A stretch of 64,000 nucleotides of DNA, from assembly GCA_021801705.1 (NCBI GenBank), contig JAJYXP010000072.1:62001-126000 (forward strand), written 5' to 3'. Both the position numbers and the translations under genes were made by a program. This DNA is from Pseudomonadota bacterium. GTDB lineage: Bacteria > Pseudomonadota > Gammaproteobacteria > Burkholderiales > Sulfuricellaceae. The notes beneath the pieces were generated by a model, which saw only the letters and a list, made by a program, of their open reading frames with translations, did not search any database and was not told the origin of the DNA. Positions 1 through 9,147 of the stretch are shown here, piece after piece; the first letter of the stretch is position 1; each line of letters starts with the position of its first letter.

Positions 1-1
1 C

Positions 2-481
2 GGCGGCTACTTCTCCGACAAGTACGGCGCCCATACCATCACTTGGTGGGTGCTGTGGGTGTCGCTGGTCTGCCTGTTCTTCCTCTCCTACCCGCAGACC
101 GAATTCACCATTATCACCGTGACGGGACGTTTCACTTATCACGTCGGACTCGGCCCGGCCATGTTCACCGTCATCATGTTCACCATGGGCATCGCCTTTG
201 CGATAGGCAAGGCGTCAGTCTTCAAATACATCGCCGACGACTACCCCAAAAACATCGGCGTGATTTCCGGCGTAGTGGGACTGGCGGGCGGACTGGGCGG
301 CTTCGTCATGCCGATCATGTTCGGCGCGCTGGTCGACCTGACCGGCATCCGCTCCTCCGCCTTCATGCTGATGTTTGGCATCGTATGGGTGTCCCTGATG
401 TGGATGTACTGGACCGAGGTGCGGCCGCTGGACGCCAAAAGGCATCGCAAGCACACCGCGGCGCTGGATAACATCGAGTGA
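2..481 (+). CDS. narK: NarK-type nitrate/nitrite transporter, C-terminal part
   Basis: This is the 3' end of a major-facilitator nitrate/nitrite transporter; the gene begins before the window. The reading frame is open from base 2 and gives about 159 residues with roughly four hydrophobic helices. The NarK-like stretch VFKYIADDYPKNIGVISG is followed by the glycine-rich VVGLAGGLGGFVMPIMFG segment typical of the second nitrate signature of the family. The protein would sit in the inner membrane. A second narK begins 37 bases downstream and narGHJI follows, so this is the first visible gene of a nitrate respiration operon. By resemblance it is the NarK1-like (proton-linked) member; that subtype is an inference from the C-terminus alone. 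Confidence 0.93.
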   Translation, partial: GGYFSDKYGAHTITWWVLWVSLVCLFFLSYPQTEFTIITVTGRFTYHVGLGPAMFTVIMFTMGIAFAIGKASVFKYIADDYPKNIGVISGVVGLAGGLGGFVMPIMFGALVDLTGIRSSAFMLMFGIVWVSLMWMYWTEVRPLDAKRHRKHTAALDNIE

Positions 482-518
482 ATGGCAATTGCAGCAATTT
501 TAAAACAAGGAGATAGGC

Positions 519-2129
519 ATGCCTGACATTAAAGAATGGGACGTGGAGGACCAGAAGTTCTGGGAATCCACCGGCAAGAAAATTGCCAACCGCAACCTGT
601 GGATTTCGATACCCAGCCTCCTGCTGGGCTTTGCCATCTGGCTGATGTGGGGCATCATCACGGTGCAGATGTTGAACCTGGGCTTCCCGTTCAAGCCCGA
701 CGAGCTGTTCACGCTGACGGCGATCGCCGGTCTGGCGGGCGCCACGCTGCGCATCCCGGCCTCCTTTTTCATCCGCATCGCGGGTGGCCGCAACACCATT
801 TTCCTGACCACCGCCCTGCTGATGATTCCGGCCATCGGCACCGGCCTCGCGCTGCAGGACAAGAGCACGCCGCTGTGGATCTTCCAGTTGATGGCGCTGC
901 TTTCCGGCATCGGCGGCGGCAATTTCGCCTGCTCGATGTCCAACATCAGCACCTTCTTCCCCAAACGCCTGCAAGGCACGGCGCTCGGCCTCAACGCCGG
1001 CCTCGGCAACTTCGGCGTCACCACCATGCAGATCCTGATTCCGCTGGTCATGACCGCCGGCATTTTCGGCACGCTGGGCGGAGAGCCGATGACGCTGATC
1101 AAGGACAGCGGCTGGATACTCGGAAAAATCGCAGCCGGCACCCCCACCTTCATCCAGAACGCCGGCTTCGTGTGGCTGCTGGCGCTGGTGCCGCTGGCCT
1201 TCCTCAGCTTCTTCGGCATGAACAACCTGGTGCCGATTTCGCCCAATATCGGCTCGACGGTTTCCGCCTTCGTCAAGATCCTGTGGCTGTATGGCCTGGC
1301 TTTCCTGACCGCCGGCGTGGGCCTGTACCTGTACCTCCCGGCGCCGACCGGCCTGGGGCTGCTCAACATGTGGGTGGCGCTGCCGCTGATCATGGTCGGC
1401 ACGCTGTTCGTGATGAAGCTTGCGGCATTCGGCGAAATGAAGGCGAACATTGCCAAGCAATTCGCCATCTTCGGCAACAAGCACACCTGGTCCATGACCG
1501 TGCTCTATGTGCTGACCTTCGGTTCGTTCATCGGCTTCTCCATGGCCCTGCCTCTTGCCATTACGGTGATCTTCGGCTTCCAGCACGTGCCTGATCCGGT
1601 GACCGGCGTGATGACCCATACCCTCAAAAACCCCAACGCGCCTTCCGCCCTGACCTACGCCTGGATCGGGCCCTTCGTCGGCGCGCTGATCCGTCCGCTG
1701 GGCGGCTGGATTGCCGACAAGGTAGGCGGCTCCATCGTGACCCAGCTCATTTCCGTCGTCATGGTGGTGGCTTCCGCGGCAGCCGGCTACGTGATGTTCC
1801 TGGCCTACAGTTCCGCCACGCCCGAGCAGTACTTCACCACTTTCCTGCTGATCTTCGTGGTGCTGTTTGCCGCCTCCGGCATCGGCAACGGATCGACCTT
1901 CCGCACCGTGGGCGTGATCTTCGACCGCGTGCAGGCCGGTCCCGTGCTGGGCTGGACTTCCGCCGTGGCCGCCTACGGTTCCTTCATCGCCCCGGTGGTG
2001 ATCGGCGGGCAGATCAAGGCCGGCAGCCCGGCAAACGCAATGTACGGCTTCGCGATATTTTACGCCCTGTGCCTGATCCTGAACTGGTGGTTCTACCTGC
2101 GCCCAGGTTCGGAAATCAAAAATCCGTAA
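519..2129 (+). CDS. narK: Nitrate/nitrite transporter NarK (second copy)
   Basis: This 536-residue major-facilitator transporter has about 12 to 14 hydrophobic helices and should move nitrate and nitrite across the inner membrane for the reductase encoded next door. The segment GGGNFACSMSNISTFFPKR, followed by LNAGLGNFGVTTMQ, matches the nitrate signature of NarK/NasA proteins. The ATG at 519 has the strong ribosome site AAGGAG just upstream. The N-terminus begins with about 25 hydrophilic residues before the first helix. It resembles the NarK2 (nitrate/nitrite antiport) type and so pairs with the upstream NarK1-like gene, as in several denitrifiers where the two are adjacent or fused. The antiport assignment is an inference. 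Confidence 0.95.
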   Translation: MPDIKEWDVEDQKFWESTGKKIANRNLWISIPSLLLGFAIWLMWGIITVQMLNLGFPFKPDELFTLTAIAGLAGATLRIPASFFIRIAGGRNTIFLTTALLMIPAIGTGLALQDKSTPLWIFQLMALLSGIGGGNFACSMSNISTFFPKRLQGTALGLNAGLGNFGVTTMQILIPLVMTAGIFGTLGGEPMTLIKDSGWILGKIAAGTPTFIQNAGFVWLLALVPLAFLSFFGMNNLVPISPNIGSTVSAFVKILWLYGLAFLTAGVGLYLYLPAPTGLGLLNMWVALPLIMVGTLFVMKLAAFGEMKANIAKQFAIFGNKHTWSMTVLYVLTFGSFIGFSMALPLAITVIFGFQHVPDPVTGVMTHTLKNPNAPSALTYAWIGPFVGALIRPLGGWIADKVGGSIVTQLISVVMVVASAAAGYVMFLAYSSATPEQYFTTFLLIFVVLFAASGIGNGSTFRTVGVIFDRVQAGPVLGWTSAVAAYGSFIAPVVIGGQIKAGSPANAMYGFAIFYALCLILNWWFYLRPGSEIKNP

Positions 2130-2136
2130 GGAACAT

Positions 2137-2216
2137 GTAGGGTGGGCACGTTTTTGTGCCCACGCGTTGAAACCGGATTTTGATTCCGCGTGGGCACAAA
2201 AACGTGCCCACCCTAC
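2137..2216. repeat. Perfect 30-bp inverted repeat between narK and narG
   Basis: Two perfectly complementary 30-base arms (2137-2166 and 2187-2216), beginning GTAGGGTGGGCACG, are separated by 20 bases. There is no T-run after the stem, so it is not a classical terminator. It looks like a dispersed REP-like palindrome. The transcript would fold into a strong hairpin that could protect the upstream narK message or set narK/narG stoichiometry. Confidence 0.9.
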
Positions 2217-2249
2217 GCCTGACACATAACCTAGTAAGGAGCCAAACAA

Positions 2250-5200
2250 ATGAGTCACTTTCTGGACAGACTGAAATTTTTCGATAAAACCAAGGAGACC
2301 TTCTCCGACAACCACGGCATCGTCACCAACGAGGATCGCGAGTGGGAAGATGTCTACCGCCATCGCTGGCAGCACGACAAGGTGGTGCGCTCCACCCACG
2401 GCGTGAACTGCACCGGCGGCTGTTCGTGGAAGATCTTCGTCAAGAACGGCCTGGTCTCGTTCGAAATGCAGCAAACCGACTACCCGCGCACCCGCGAGGA
2501 CATGCCCAACCACGAGCCGCGCGGTTGCCAGCGTGGCGCCTCCTTCTCCTGGTATCTGTACAGCCCGCACCGGGTGAAGCACCCGCTGATCCGCGGCCGT
2601 CTGATCGACCTCTACCGCGCCGAGCGCAAGAGCGGCAAGGATCCGGTGGAAGCATGGGCCGCCATTCAGGCCGACGGGAAGAAGCGCAAGTCCTACACCG
2701 CCGTGCGCGGCCTCGGCGGCTTCGTGCGCGCCTCCTGGGACGAAGTCAACGAGATCATCGCCGCCGCCAACGTCCATACCATCAAGAAGTGGGGCCCGGA
2801 CCGGATTTTCGGCTTCTCGCCGATTCCCGCCATGTCGATGATTTCCTACGCCGCCGGATCGCGCTACATGTCGCTGATCGGCGGCGCCTGCGGTTCTTTC
2901 TACGACTGGTACTGCGACCTGCCGGCAGCCTCCCCGCAAACCTGGGGCGAGCAGACCGACGTGCCGGAAGCCGCCGACTGGTACAACTCGACCTACATCA
3001 TCATCACCGGCGCCAACCTGCCGATGACCCGCACCCCGGACGCGCACTTTGCCGCCGAGGTGCGCTACAAGGGTGCCAAGATCGTTTCGATGGCACCGGA
3101 CTATGCCGAATTCTGCAAGTTCTCCGACCTCTGGATGCCGATCCGCCAGGGTACCGACGCCGCCGCTTTCCTGGCAATGGGCCACGTCGCCCTGAAAGAG
3201 TTCTACATCGACAAGCAGGACCCGTATTTCCAGAAATATGCCCGCCAATACACCGACCTGCCGATGCAGGTGCTGCTCAGGAAGCATGGCGACGGCTACG
3301 TTTCCGACCGCAATTTGCGTGCTTCCGACTTCGACGGGAACTTGGGCGAAACCAACAACCCGGACTGGAAAACCATCGTCTATGACGAGAAGAGCAAATC
3401 CTTCGTCGCCCCCAACGGCTCCATCGGCTTCCGCTGGGGCGAGGAAGGCAAGTGGAACCTGCTGCCGAAGAACGCCGCCAACCAGGATGAAATCCTGGCC
3501 GAGCTGACCTGCATTGCCGCCTGCGACGACGTGGTTTCGGTCGGCTTCCCCCACTTCGAGCCGGGCGAAGGCGATCTGCTCTACCGCAATGTGCCGGCGC
3601 GCAAGGTCAAGCTGGCGAGCGGCGAGGAAGCGCTGGTTGCTTCCGTGTTCGACCTGCAAATCGCGCAATACGGCATCGACCGGGACTTAGGCGGCGCCAA
3701 TGTCGCCAGGGACTACAACGACGCCAGTGTCGCCTACACCCCGGCCTGGGCCGCCAAGGTCACCAACGTCAAGGCCGCCGACATCGAGCGCACCGGCCGC
3801 GAGTTCGCCTACAACGCCGCCAGGACCATGGGCAAATCCATGGTCATCATGGGCGCGGCGATCAACCACTGGTACCACAACGATCTGGCCTACCGCGCTA
3901 TCATGAATCTGCTGCACATGTGCGGTTGCGTGGGACAATCGGGCGGCGGCTGGGCGCACTATGTCGGCCAGGAAAAACTGCGTCCGCAAGCCGGCTGGGC
4001 GCCGATCGCCTTCGCCCTCGACTGGCACCGCCCGCCGCGCCACACCAACTCCACCTCCTACTGGTATTTCCACACCGACCAGTGGCGCTACGAGACCCTC
4101 AACGCCGACAGCCTGCTGTCGCCCGCCGGCAAGGGCAAGAACAAGGGCAATTCGCTGGCCGATTACAACGTCAAGGCCACCCGCATGGGCTGGCTGCCGT
4201 CGATGCCGAACTTCAACCGCAACCCCATCGAGCTGGCCGAGGAGGCGATGAAAAGCGGTGCCACCGACGAAGCGGCCGTTTCCAAATATATTGCCGAGCA
4301 GATGAAATCCGGCGCGCTGGACGTGGCTTACGCCGACCCGGACAACCCGGTCAACTGGCCGCGCAACCTGTTCGTGTGGCGCGCCAACCTGATCGGCACC
4401 TCAGCCAAGGGGCACGAGTATTTCCTCAAGCACCTGCTCGGCGCCCAGAACGGCGTGCTGCAGGAATCCGGCGCCGGGCGCAACAACAAGGAAGTCAAGT
4501 GGCACGAAGAGGCACCCATTGCCAAGCTGGACCTGATGGTGGACATCAACTTCCGCCTCAATTCGACCGGCGCCTATTCGGACATCGTCCTGCCGACCGC
4601 GACCTGGTACGAGAAGAACGACCTCAACACCACCGACATGCACCCCTTCATCCATCCGCTGTCGGAAGCGGTGTCGCCGGGCTGGGAATCCAAGTCCGAC
4701 TGGCAGATTTTCAAGACCATCGCCAAGAACTTCTCTACGCTGGCCGAAAAGCACCTCGGCACCAGGAAGGAAGTCGTCGCCCTGCCGATGCAGCACGATT
4801 CGGCCGCCGAACTGGCGCAACCCTACGGCCAGGTTAAAAACTGGAAAGAAGGCGAATGCGATCCGGTGCCCGGCAAAACCATGGCGATCATCAAGCTGGT
4901 CGAGCGCAATTTCGGCGACACCTACCGCAAATTCATCGCGCTCGGGCCGTTGATGACCAAGCTCGGCAACAACATCAAGGGCATCGACTGGAACACCGAT
5001 CAGGAATACGAAGAGCTCAAGAAGTGCAACTACACGGTGAAAGAGCCGGGTGTTTCCTTCGGCATGCCTTCCCTTGAGGAAGACATCGGCGTCTGCGATG
5101 CGGTGATGCGCATGGCGCCGGAAACCAACGGCGAGGTGGCGCACAAGGCGTGGAATGCGATGTCCGTGAAGACCGGCATCGACCACCATCACCTGTATGC

Positions 5201-6005
5201 CGGCCGCCACGAGGAAAAAATCACCTTCCGCGACATCCAGGCCCAGCCGCGCAAAATCATCACCGCGCCGACCTGGTCCGGCATCGAATCGGAAAAGGTG
5301 TCCTACACCGCCGGCTACACCAACATCCACGAGCACATCCCGTTCCGCACCCTGACCGGCCGCGCGCACTTCTACCAGGATCACGAGTGGATGCTGGACT
5401 TCGGCGAAGGCTTCTGCGCCTACAAGCCGATGGTGGACCTGGGCGAGCTGAACTCCCTTTCCGCCAGCGTCACCAAGAAGCCGCATCTCAAGCTGAACTG
5501 GATCACGCCGCACTCCAAATGGGGCATCCACTCCTCCTATCAGGACAACCTGCGCATGCTGACGTTGTTCCGGGGCGGGCCTTACGTCTGGATATCCGAG
5601 GCCGATGCCAAGGCCGTCGGCATCGAGGACAACGACTGGGTGGAAGCGGTCAACCACAACGGCGCGACCGTGGCCCGCGCCGTGGTGTCGCAGCGGGTTC
5701 CGCGCGGCATGGCGATGATGTACCACGCCCAGGAAAAGAACGTGAACGTGCCGGGTTCGCCCTCCACCGGCAAGCGCGGCGGCATCCTGAATTCGGTGAC
5801 CCGCGTCATCATCAAGCCGACCAATATGATCGGCGGCTACGCGCAGCTCTCTTACGGCTTCAACTACTACGGCACGGTGGGCTGCCAGCGCGACACCATG
5901 GTGGCGTTGCACAAGATCGCGGACAAGGACGTGGACTGGCTGGAACGCCCGCTCACCCCTGAGCGTGAAGCCGCAACCAACCCGCCCGGAATCGGCCCTA
6001 AATAA
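2250..6005 (+). CDS. narG: Respiratory nitrate reductase, alpha subunit NarG
   Basis: This is the 1251-residue molybdenum (bis-MGD) catalytic subunit of membrane-bound nitrate reductase, which reduces nitrate to nitrite on the cytoplasmic side. Residues H50, C54, C58 and C93 (STHGVNCTGGCSW and EPRGCQRG) form the His-plus-three-Cys site for the FS0 [4Fe-4S] cluster. The conserved DWYCDLPAASPQTWGEQTD block, which contains the Asp ligand to Mo in the family, is present near residue 220. Length and sequence follow E. coli NarG throughout. There is no twin-arginine signal. The ATG at 2250 is preceded by AAGGAG. It heads narGHJI and follows the narK genes, with a hairpin repeat in the gap. Confidence 0.99.
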   Translation: MSHFLDRLKFFDKTKETFSDNHGIVTNEDREWEDVYRHRWQHDKVVRSTHGVNCTGGCSWKIFVKNGLVSFEMQQTDYPRTREDMPNHEPRGCQRGASFSWYLYSPHRVKHPLIRGRLIDLYRAERKSGKDPVEAWAAIQADGKKRKSYTAVRGLGGFVRASWDEVNEIIAAANVHTIKKWGPDRIFGFSPIPAMSMISYAAGSRYMSLIGGACGSFYDWYCDLPAASPQTWGEQTDVPEAADWYNSTYIIITGANLPMTRTPDAHFAAEVRYKGAKIVSMAPDYAEFCKFSDLWMPIRQGTDAAAFLAMGHVALKEFYIDKQDPYFQKYARQYTDLPMQVLLRKHGDGYVSDRNLRASDFDGNLGETNNPDWKTIVYDEKSKSFVAPNGSIGFRWGEEGKWNLLPKNAANQDEILAELTCIAACDDVVSVGFPHFEPGEGDLLYRNVPARKVKLASGEEALVASVFDLQIAQYGIDRDLGGANVARDYNDASVAYTPAWAAKVTNVKAADIERTGREFAYNAARTMGKSMVIMGAAINHWYHNDLAYRAIMNLLHMCGCVGQSGGGWAHYVGQEKLRPQAGWAPIAFALDWHRPPRHTNSTSYWYFHTDQWRYETLNADSLLSPAGKGKNKGNSLADYNVKATRMGWLPSMPNFNRNPIELAEEAMKSGATDEAAVSKYIAEQMKSGALDVAYADPDNPVNWPRNLFVWRANLIGTSAKGHEYFLKHLLGAQNGVLQESGAGRNNKEVKWHEEAPIAKLDLMVDINFRLNSTGAYSDIVLPTATWYEKNDLNTTDMHPFIHPLSEAVSPGWESKSDWQIFKTIAKNFSTLAEKHLGTRKEVVALPMQHDSAAELAQPYGQVKNWKEGECDPVPGKTMAIIKLVERNFGDTYRKFIALGPLMTKLGNNIKGIDWNTDQEYEELKKCNYTVKEPGVSFGMPSLEEDIGVCDAVMRMAPETNGEVAHKAWNAMSVKTGIDHHHLYAGRHEEKITFRDIQAQPRKIITAPTWSGIESEKVSYTAGYTNIHEHIPFRTLTGRAHFYQDHEWMLDFGEGFCAYKPMVDLGELNSLSASVTKKPHLKLNWITPHSKWGIHSSYQDNLRMLTLFRGGPYVWISEADAKAVGIEDNDWVEAVNHNGATVARAVVSQRVPRGMAMMYHAQEKNVNVPGSPSTGKRGGILNSVTRVIIKPTNMIGGYAQLSYGFNYYGTVGCQRDTMVALHKIADKDVDWLERPLTPEREAATNPPGIGPK

Positions 6006-6025
6006 ACCAGGACTATCGATATGGT

Positions 6026-6071
6026 GTAGGTCGGGCTTTAGCCCGACATGTCGGGTTGAAACCCGACCTAC
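6026..6071. repeat. GTAGGTCGGG-type palindrome between narG and narH
   Basis: The 46-base imperfect palindrome starts GTAGGTCGGGCTTTAGCCC and ends AAACCCGACCTAC, with two nested hairpins. Near-copies occur at 27843-27888 (inside a CTAG element) and 30109-30154. It lies immediately upstream of the narH ribosome site (AAAGGAG at 6072-6078), so it could tune narH translation or mRNA processing; that role is an inference. Confidence 0.85.
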
Positions 6072-6085
6072 AAAGGAGAATGAAA

Positions 6086-7636
6086 ATGAAAGTAAGAGCA
6101 CAATTCGCATTTGTCTTCAACCTGGACAAGTGCATCGGTTGCCACACCTGCTCGGTGACGTGCAAGAACGTGTGGACCAACCGCAAGGGCGTGGAATACG
6201 CCTGGTTCAACAACGTCGAGTCCAAGCCCGGCATCGGTTATCCCAAGCAGTGGGAAAACCAGGAAGTCTGGAAGGGCGGCTGGAAGCTGGTCGACGGCAA
6301 GCTGGAACTGAAAGCCGGCGGGCGCGCATCGAAGCTGCTGAACATCTTCGCCAACCCGGACATGCCGCAGATCGACGACTACTACGAGCCCTTCACCTAC
6401 AACTACGCGCGCCTGCAGAATGCGCCGCTGTCCGAGGCCGCGCCGACTGCCCGCCCGATCTCGCAGATCGACGGCAGCGCCATGGAGAAAATCCACTGGG
6501 GCCCGAATTGGGAAGACGACCTTGCCGGCGAGTACGCGAAGCGCAGCAAGGACAAGAACATGGACAACATCCAGAAGGAGATGTACGGCCAGTTCGAGAA
6601 CACCTTCCACATGTATCTGCCGCGCATCTGCAACCACTGCCTGAACCCGGCGTGCGTGGCGGCCTGCCCTTCCGGTTCGCTCTACAAGCGGGAAGAGGAC
6701 GGCATCGTCCTGGTCGACCAGGACAAGTGCCGCGGCTGGCGCATGTGCGTCAGCGCCTGCCCGTACAAGAAAGTGTTCTACAACTGGGAATCCGGCAAGG
6801 CCGAGAAGTGCATCGGCTGCTACCCGCGCGTCGAATCCGGCATGCCGACGGTGTGCTCCGAGTCCTGCGTCGGCCGTATCCGCTACAACGGCATCATGCT
6901 CTACGACGCCGACAAGATCGAGACCCTGGCAAGCACGCAGAACGAGCAGGACCTGTACGAAGCCCAGTGCAGCATCTTCCTCGACCCCAACGACCCGGCG
7001 GTGATCGCCCAGGCGCGCCAGGACGGGATATCCGAGGACTGGCTGGAAGCCGCCCGCAAGTCGCCCATCTACAAGATGGCCATCGAATGGAAGATCGCCT
7101 TCCCGATGCACCCCGAGTTCCGCACCCTGCCGATGGTGTGGTACGTGCCGCCGCTCTCGCCGGTGCAGTCCCAGATCGACCAGGGCAACCTGCCGGTCGG
7201 CCCGGATGGCGCGATCCCGCTGTCCGGCACGATGCGCCTGCCGGTCAAGTACCTCGCCAACCTGCTTACCGCGGGCAAGGAAGCCCCGGTCGAGCGCGCC
7301 CTGAACCGCCTCATCGCCATGCGCAGCTACCAGCGCTCGGTGCATGTGGAAGGTGTAGCCGACACCCGCGCGCTTGAAACCGCCGGCATCACCGAGGACA
7401 TGGCGAAGGAAATGTACCGCTACCTGGCGATTGCCAACTACGAAGACCGTTTCGTCATTCCCACCGGCCACGAGGAAGAGCGGATGGACGATGCCTACGG
7501 CTTCCAGGGCCAGAACGGCTTCACTTTCGGCAACGACAGCTCGCGCGGAATATCCAAGATCAGCCTGTTCCCGCGGCGCCGCAAGGAAACCGTGGAACCC
7601 AAGGAACTTGCACCGTCCTCGGACGACCATCGTTAA
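6086..7636 (+). CDS. narH: Respiratory nitrate reductase, beta subunit NarH
   Basis: This 516-residue iron-sulfur subunit passes electrons from NarI to NarG. Four cysteine clusters are visible: CIGCHTCSVTC (C16, C19, C22, C26), CNHCLNPACVAAC, CRGWRMCVSAC and CIGCYPRVESGMPTVC. The Trp replacing a Cys in CRGW is the hallmark of the [3Fe-4S] site of NarH; the others hold [4Fe-4S] clusters. I chose the ATG at 6086 (MKVRAQF, matching MKIRSQ of E. coli NarH). It lies 7 bases after AGGAG, whereas an in-frame ATG at 6080 is too close. A GTAGGTCGGG palindrome sits directly upstream. narJ follows after 12 bases. Confidence 0.99.
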   Translation: MKVRAQFAFVFNLDKCIGCHTCSVTCKNVWTNRKGVEYAWFNNVESKPGIGYPKQWENQEVWKGGWKLVDGKLELKAGGRASKLLNIFANPDMPQIDDYYEPFTYNYARLQNAPLSEAAPTARPISQIDGSAMEKIHWGPNWEDDLAGEYAKRSKDKNMDNIQKEMYGQFENTFHMYLPRICNHCLNPACVAACPSGSLYKREEDGIVLVDQDKCRGWRMCVSACPYKKVFYNWESGKAEKCIGCYPRVESGMPTVCSESCVGRIRYNGIMLYDADKIETLASTQNEQDLYEAQCSIFLDPNDPAVIAQARQDGISEDWLEAARKSPIYKMAIEWKIAFPMHPEFRTLPMVWYVPPLSPVQSQIDQGNLPVGPDGAIPLSGTMRLPVKYLANLLTAGKEAPVERALNRLIAMRSYQRSVHVEGVADTRALETAGITEDMAKEMYRYLAIANYEDRFVIPTGHEEERMDDAYGFQGQNGFTFGNDSSRGISKISLFPRRRKETVEPKELAPSSDDHR

Positions 7637-7648
7637 AAGGAGATCGGC

Positions 7649-8167
7649 ATGACTATCTACAAACTGTTATCGGTGCTGCTGGACTACCCGGACCGGGAAC
7701 TGTTCGACAACCTGCCGGAGATCCGGCAGGCGCTGGACGACTGCATCGACATCAACGACGCGGAGCGGGCGGCGGTGCGGAAATATCTGGCGCGGCTGGA
7801 AAACGGCGATCCCACGGAAATCCAGGCGGACTACGTGCAGACCTTCGATCTCACGCCGCAGCACAGCCTGCACCTGACGCATCATCTGTTCGGCGACGAC
7901 AAGAACCGCGGCCCGGCGCTGATCGATCTGTCCGAGCTGTACAAGGACCACGGCGTGGAGGTATCGGGCAACGAACTGCCGGACTACCTGCCGTTGATTC
8001 TGGAGTTCGCCGCTTACCAGGAAGACAGCGATGCGCAGGCGTTCCTCAGCGATGCCGTCAAGGTGTTTGGCGTGCTGGCGTCCAATCTGGAAAAGGCGAA
8101 CAGCCCTTACGCGCCGCTGGTGCGCATTATCGAGAACCGGGCCAGCCTGACCCGGCTCGCCGCATAA
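7649..8167 (+). CDS. narJ: Nitrate reductase molybdenum cofactor assembly chaperone NarJ
   Basis: This 172-residue cytoplasmic chaperone binds apo-NarG and helps insert the molybdenum cofactor and the FS0 cluster before the complex docks on NarI. The N-terminus MTIYKLLSVLLDYPDRELFDNLPEI and the internal HSLHLTHHLFGDDKNRG segment match the NarJ/TorD-fold family. It is somewhat shorter than E. coli NarJ (about 236 residues) but of normal length for betaproteobacterial versions. A clear AAAGGAG lies 8 bases upstream of the ATG. Its position between narH and narI is the canonical one. Confidence 0.97.
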   Translation: MTIYKLLSVLLDYPDRELFDNLPEIRQALDDCIDINDAERAAVRKYLARLENGDPTEIQADYVQTFDLTPQHSLHLTHHLFGDDKNRGPALIDLSELYKDHGVEVSGNELPDYLPLILEFAAYQEDSDAQAFLSDAVKVFGVLASNLEKANSPYAPLVRIIENRASLTRLAA

Positions 8168-8177
8168 GGAGTTAACC

Positions 8178-8873
8178 ATGAATCTGCACAACTTCGTTTT
8201 TGGGGTCTACCCCTACCTTGCCCTCACCGTGTTCGTTCTCGGCAGTTGGCTGCGTTTCGACCGCGAGCAGTACACCTGGAAGAGCGACTCCAGCCAGCTT
8301 TTGTCCAAGGATAACATGCGTGTGGCCAGCAACCTGTTCCACGTCGGCGTCATCGCCATCTTCTTCGGCCATGCCGTGGGGCTGCTCACCCCGCACCACT
8401 TGTTCCAGGCCATGGGCGTGTCCGACATGCAGCACCAGTACCTTGCCATCACCGCCGGCGCCATTTTCGGCGGCATGGCCTTCATCGGCGGCGCCATGCT
8501 CTGGCTGCGGCGCATGTTCAACCGGCGCATCTCGGCCACCAGCCGCGGTTCCGACAAGCTCATCCTGACCTGGCTGATGGTCACCCTGATGCTCGGACTG
8601 TCCACCATACCGGTGTCCATGGGACATGCCGGTCACGGCAACCCCGGCGTGATGATCGCACTGGCGGACTGGGTGCAGAGCATCGTCTACCTGCATCCGA
8701 ACCCGGAACTGCTGCACAGCGTGGATCCGATATTCCGCACCCATTTGTTCTTCGGCATGACGGTGTTCCTGCTGTTCCCGTTCACCCGTCTGGTGCATGT
8801 CTGGAGCGTGCCGCTCGGCTATCTGGGCCGCTCGTATCAGATCGTGCGCAGCAAGCGGACTGCGCTGCGCTGA
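8178..8873 (+). CDS. narI: Respiratory nitrate reductase, gamma subunit NarI
   Basis: This 231-residue inner-membrane cytochrome b oxidises quinol and anchors NarGH. Five hydrophobic helices are visible. Histidines H55 and H65 (LFHVGVIAIFFGHAVG) and a pair near residues 190 and 209 (THLFFG, LVHVWS) are placed like the four haem ligands of E. coli NarI. The ATG follows AAGGAG after a 10-base gap from narJ. It is the last gene of the operon: the next 270 bases hold only a GC-rich stem without a T-run and a degenerate repeat, so no clear terminator could be assigned. Confidence 0.98.
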   Translation: MNLHNFVFGVYPYLALTVFVLGSWLRFDREQYTWKSDSSQLLSKDNMRVASNLFHVGVIAIFFGHAVGLLTPHHLFQAMGVSDMQHQYLAITAGAIFGGMAFIGGAMLWLRRMFNRRISATSRGSDKLILTWLMVTLMLGLSTIPVSMGHAGHGNPGVMIALADWVQSIVYLHPNPELLHSVDPIFRTHLFFGMTVFLLFPFTRLVHVWSVPLGYLGRSYQIVRSKRTALR

Positions 8874-8951
8874 GCTGAGGTCAAGGGGCCGCCTGTCCGG
8901 GCGGCTCCCGCCCTCGCCACCCCGTGGCGGCCTCACCAGCGGTTTAAATCG

Positions 8952-9057
8952 GTCATGTTGAATTTGCGTGATTTTCTTGTAGGGCCGAATTCATTCGGCC
9001 AAATGTGCGAATGAATTCACACCTACAAAGAACGTACCGTCGCTTTAAGTTGACTGA
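8952..9057 (-). mobile_element. Degenerate copy of type-B CTAG element (B1)
   Basis: The core AGGGCCGAATTCATTCGG...GAATGAATT...CCTACAAAGAACGTACC is the reverse-orientation copy of the type-B repeat found at 20099, 40811, 44548 and 61840. Its outer ends are eroded (GTCATGTTGAA on the left, TTGACTGAAA on the right) and no CTAG duplication survives, so this is an old copy. It separates narI from the HPP gene. To its right, 9061-9147 holds short inverted motifs around CTACC/GGTAG but no gene. Confidence 0.8.
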
Positions 9058-9147
9058 AACCAGGAGAGAAATCCTACCTTTCCGGGTAGTGTTTCATACC
9101 CATTCAAGGTAGTTATGCACTGAAAAACAATTAGGCAAAGTGAAAAG

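Noticed and set aside
363-3668. A 1101-codon open frame on the minus strand opposite narK and narG
   Set aside because: It is antisense to two certain genes, has low-complexity His/Val/Gly-rich composition without family features, and arises from the codon bias of GC-rich DNA. The same applies to long antisense frames at 4401-6110, 6068-7630, 12775-13830, 28787-30082, 31144-32889, 45626-47227, 50646-52052 and 57060-58427.
9061-9147. NarL binding site upstream of the HPP gene
   Set aside because: One heptamer TACCCAT fits the consensus, but the opposite half does not and the spacing is not 7-2-7, so it is not listed as a feature.
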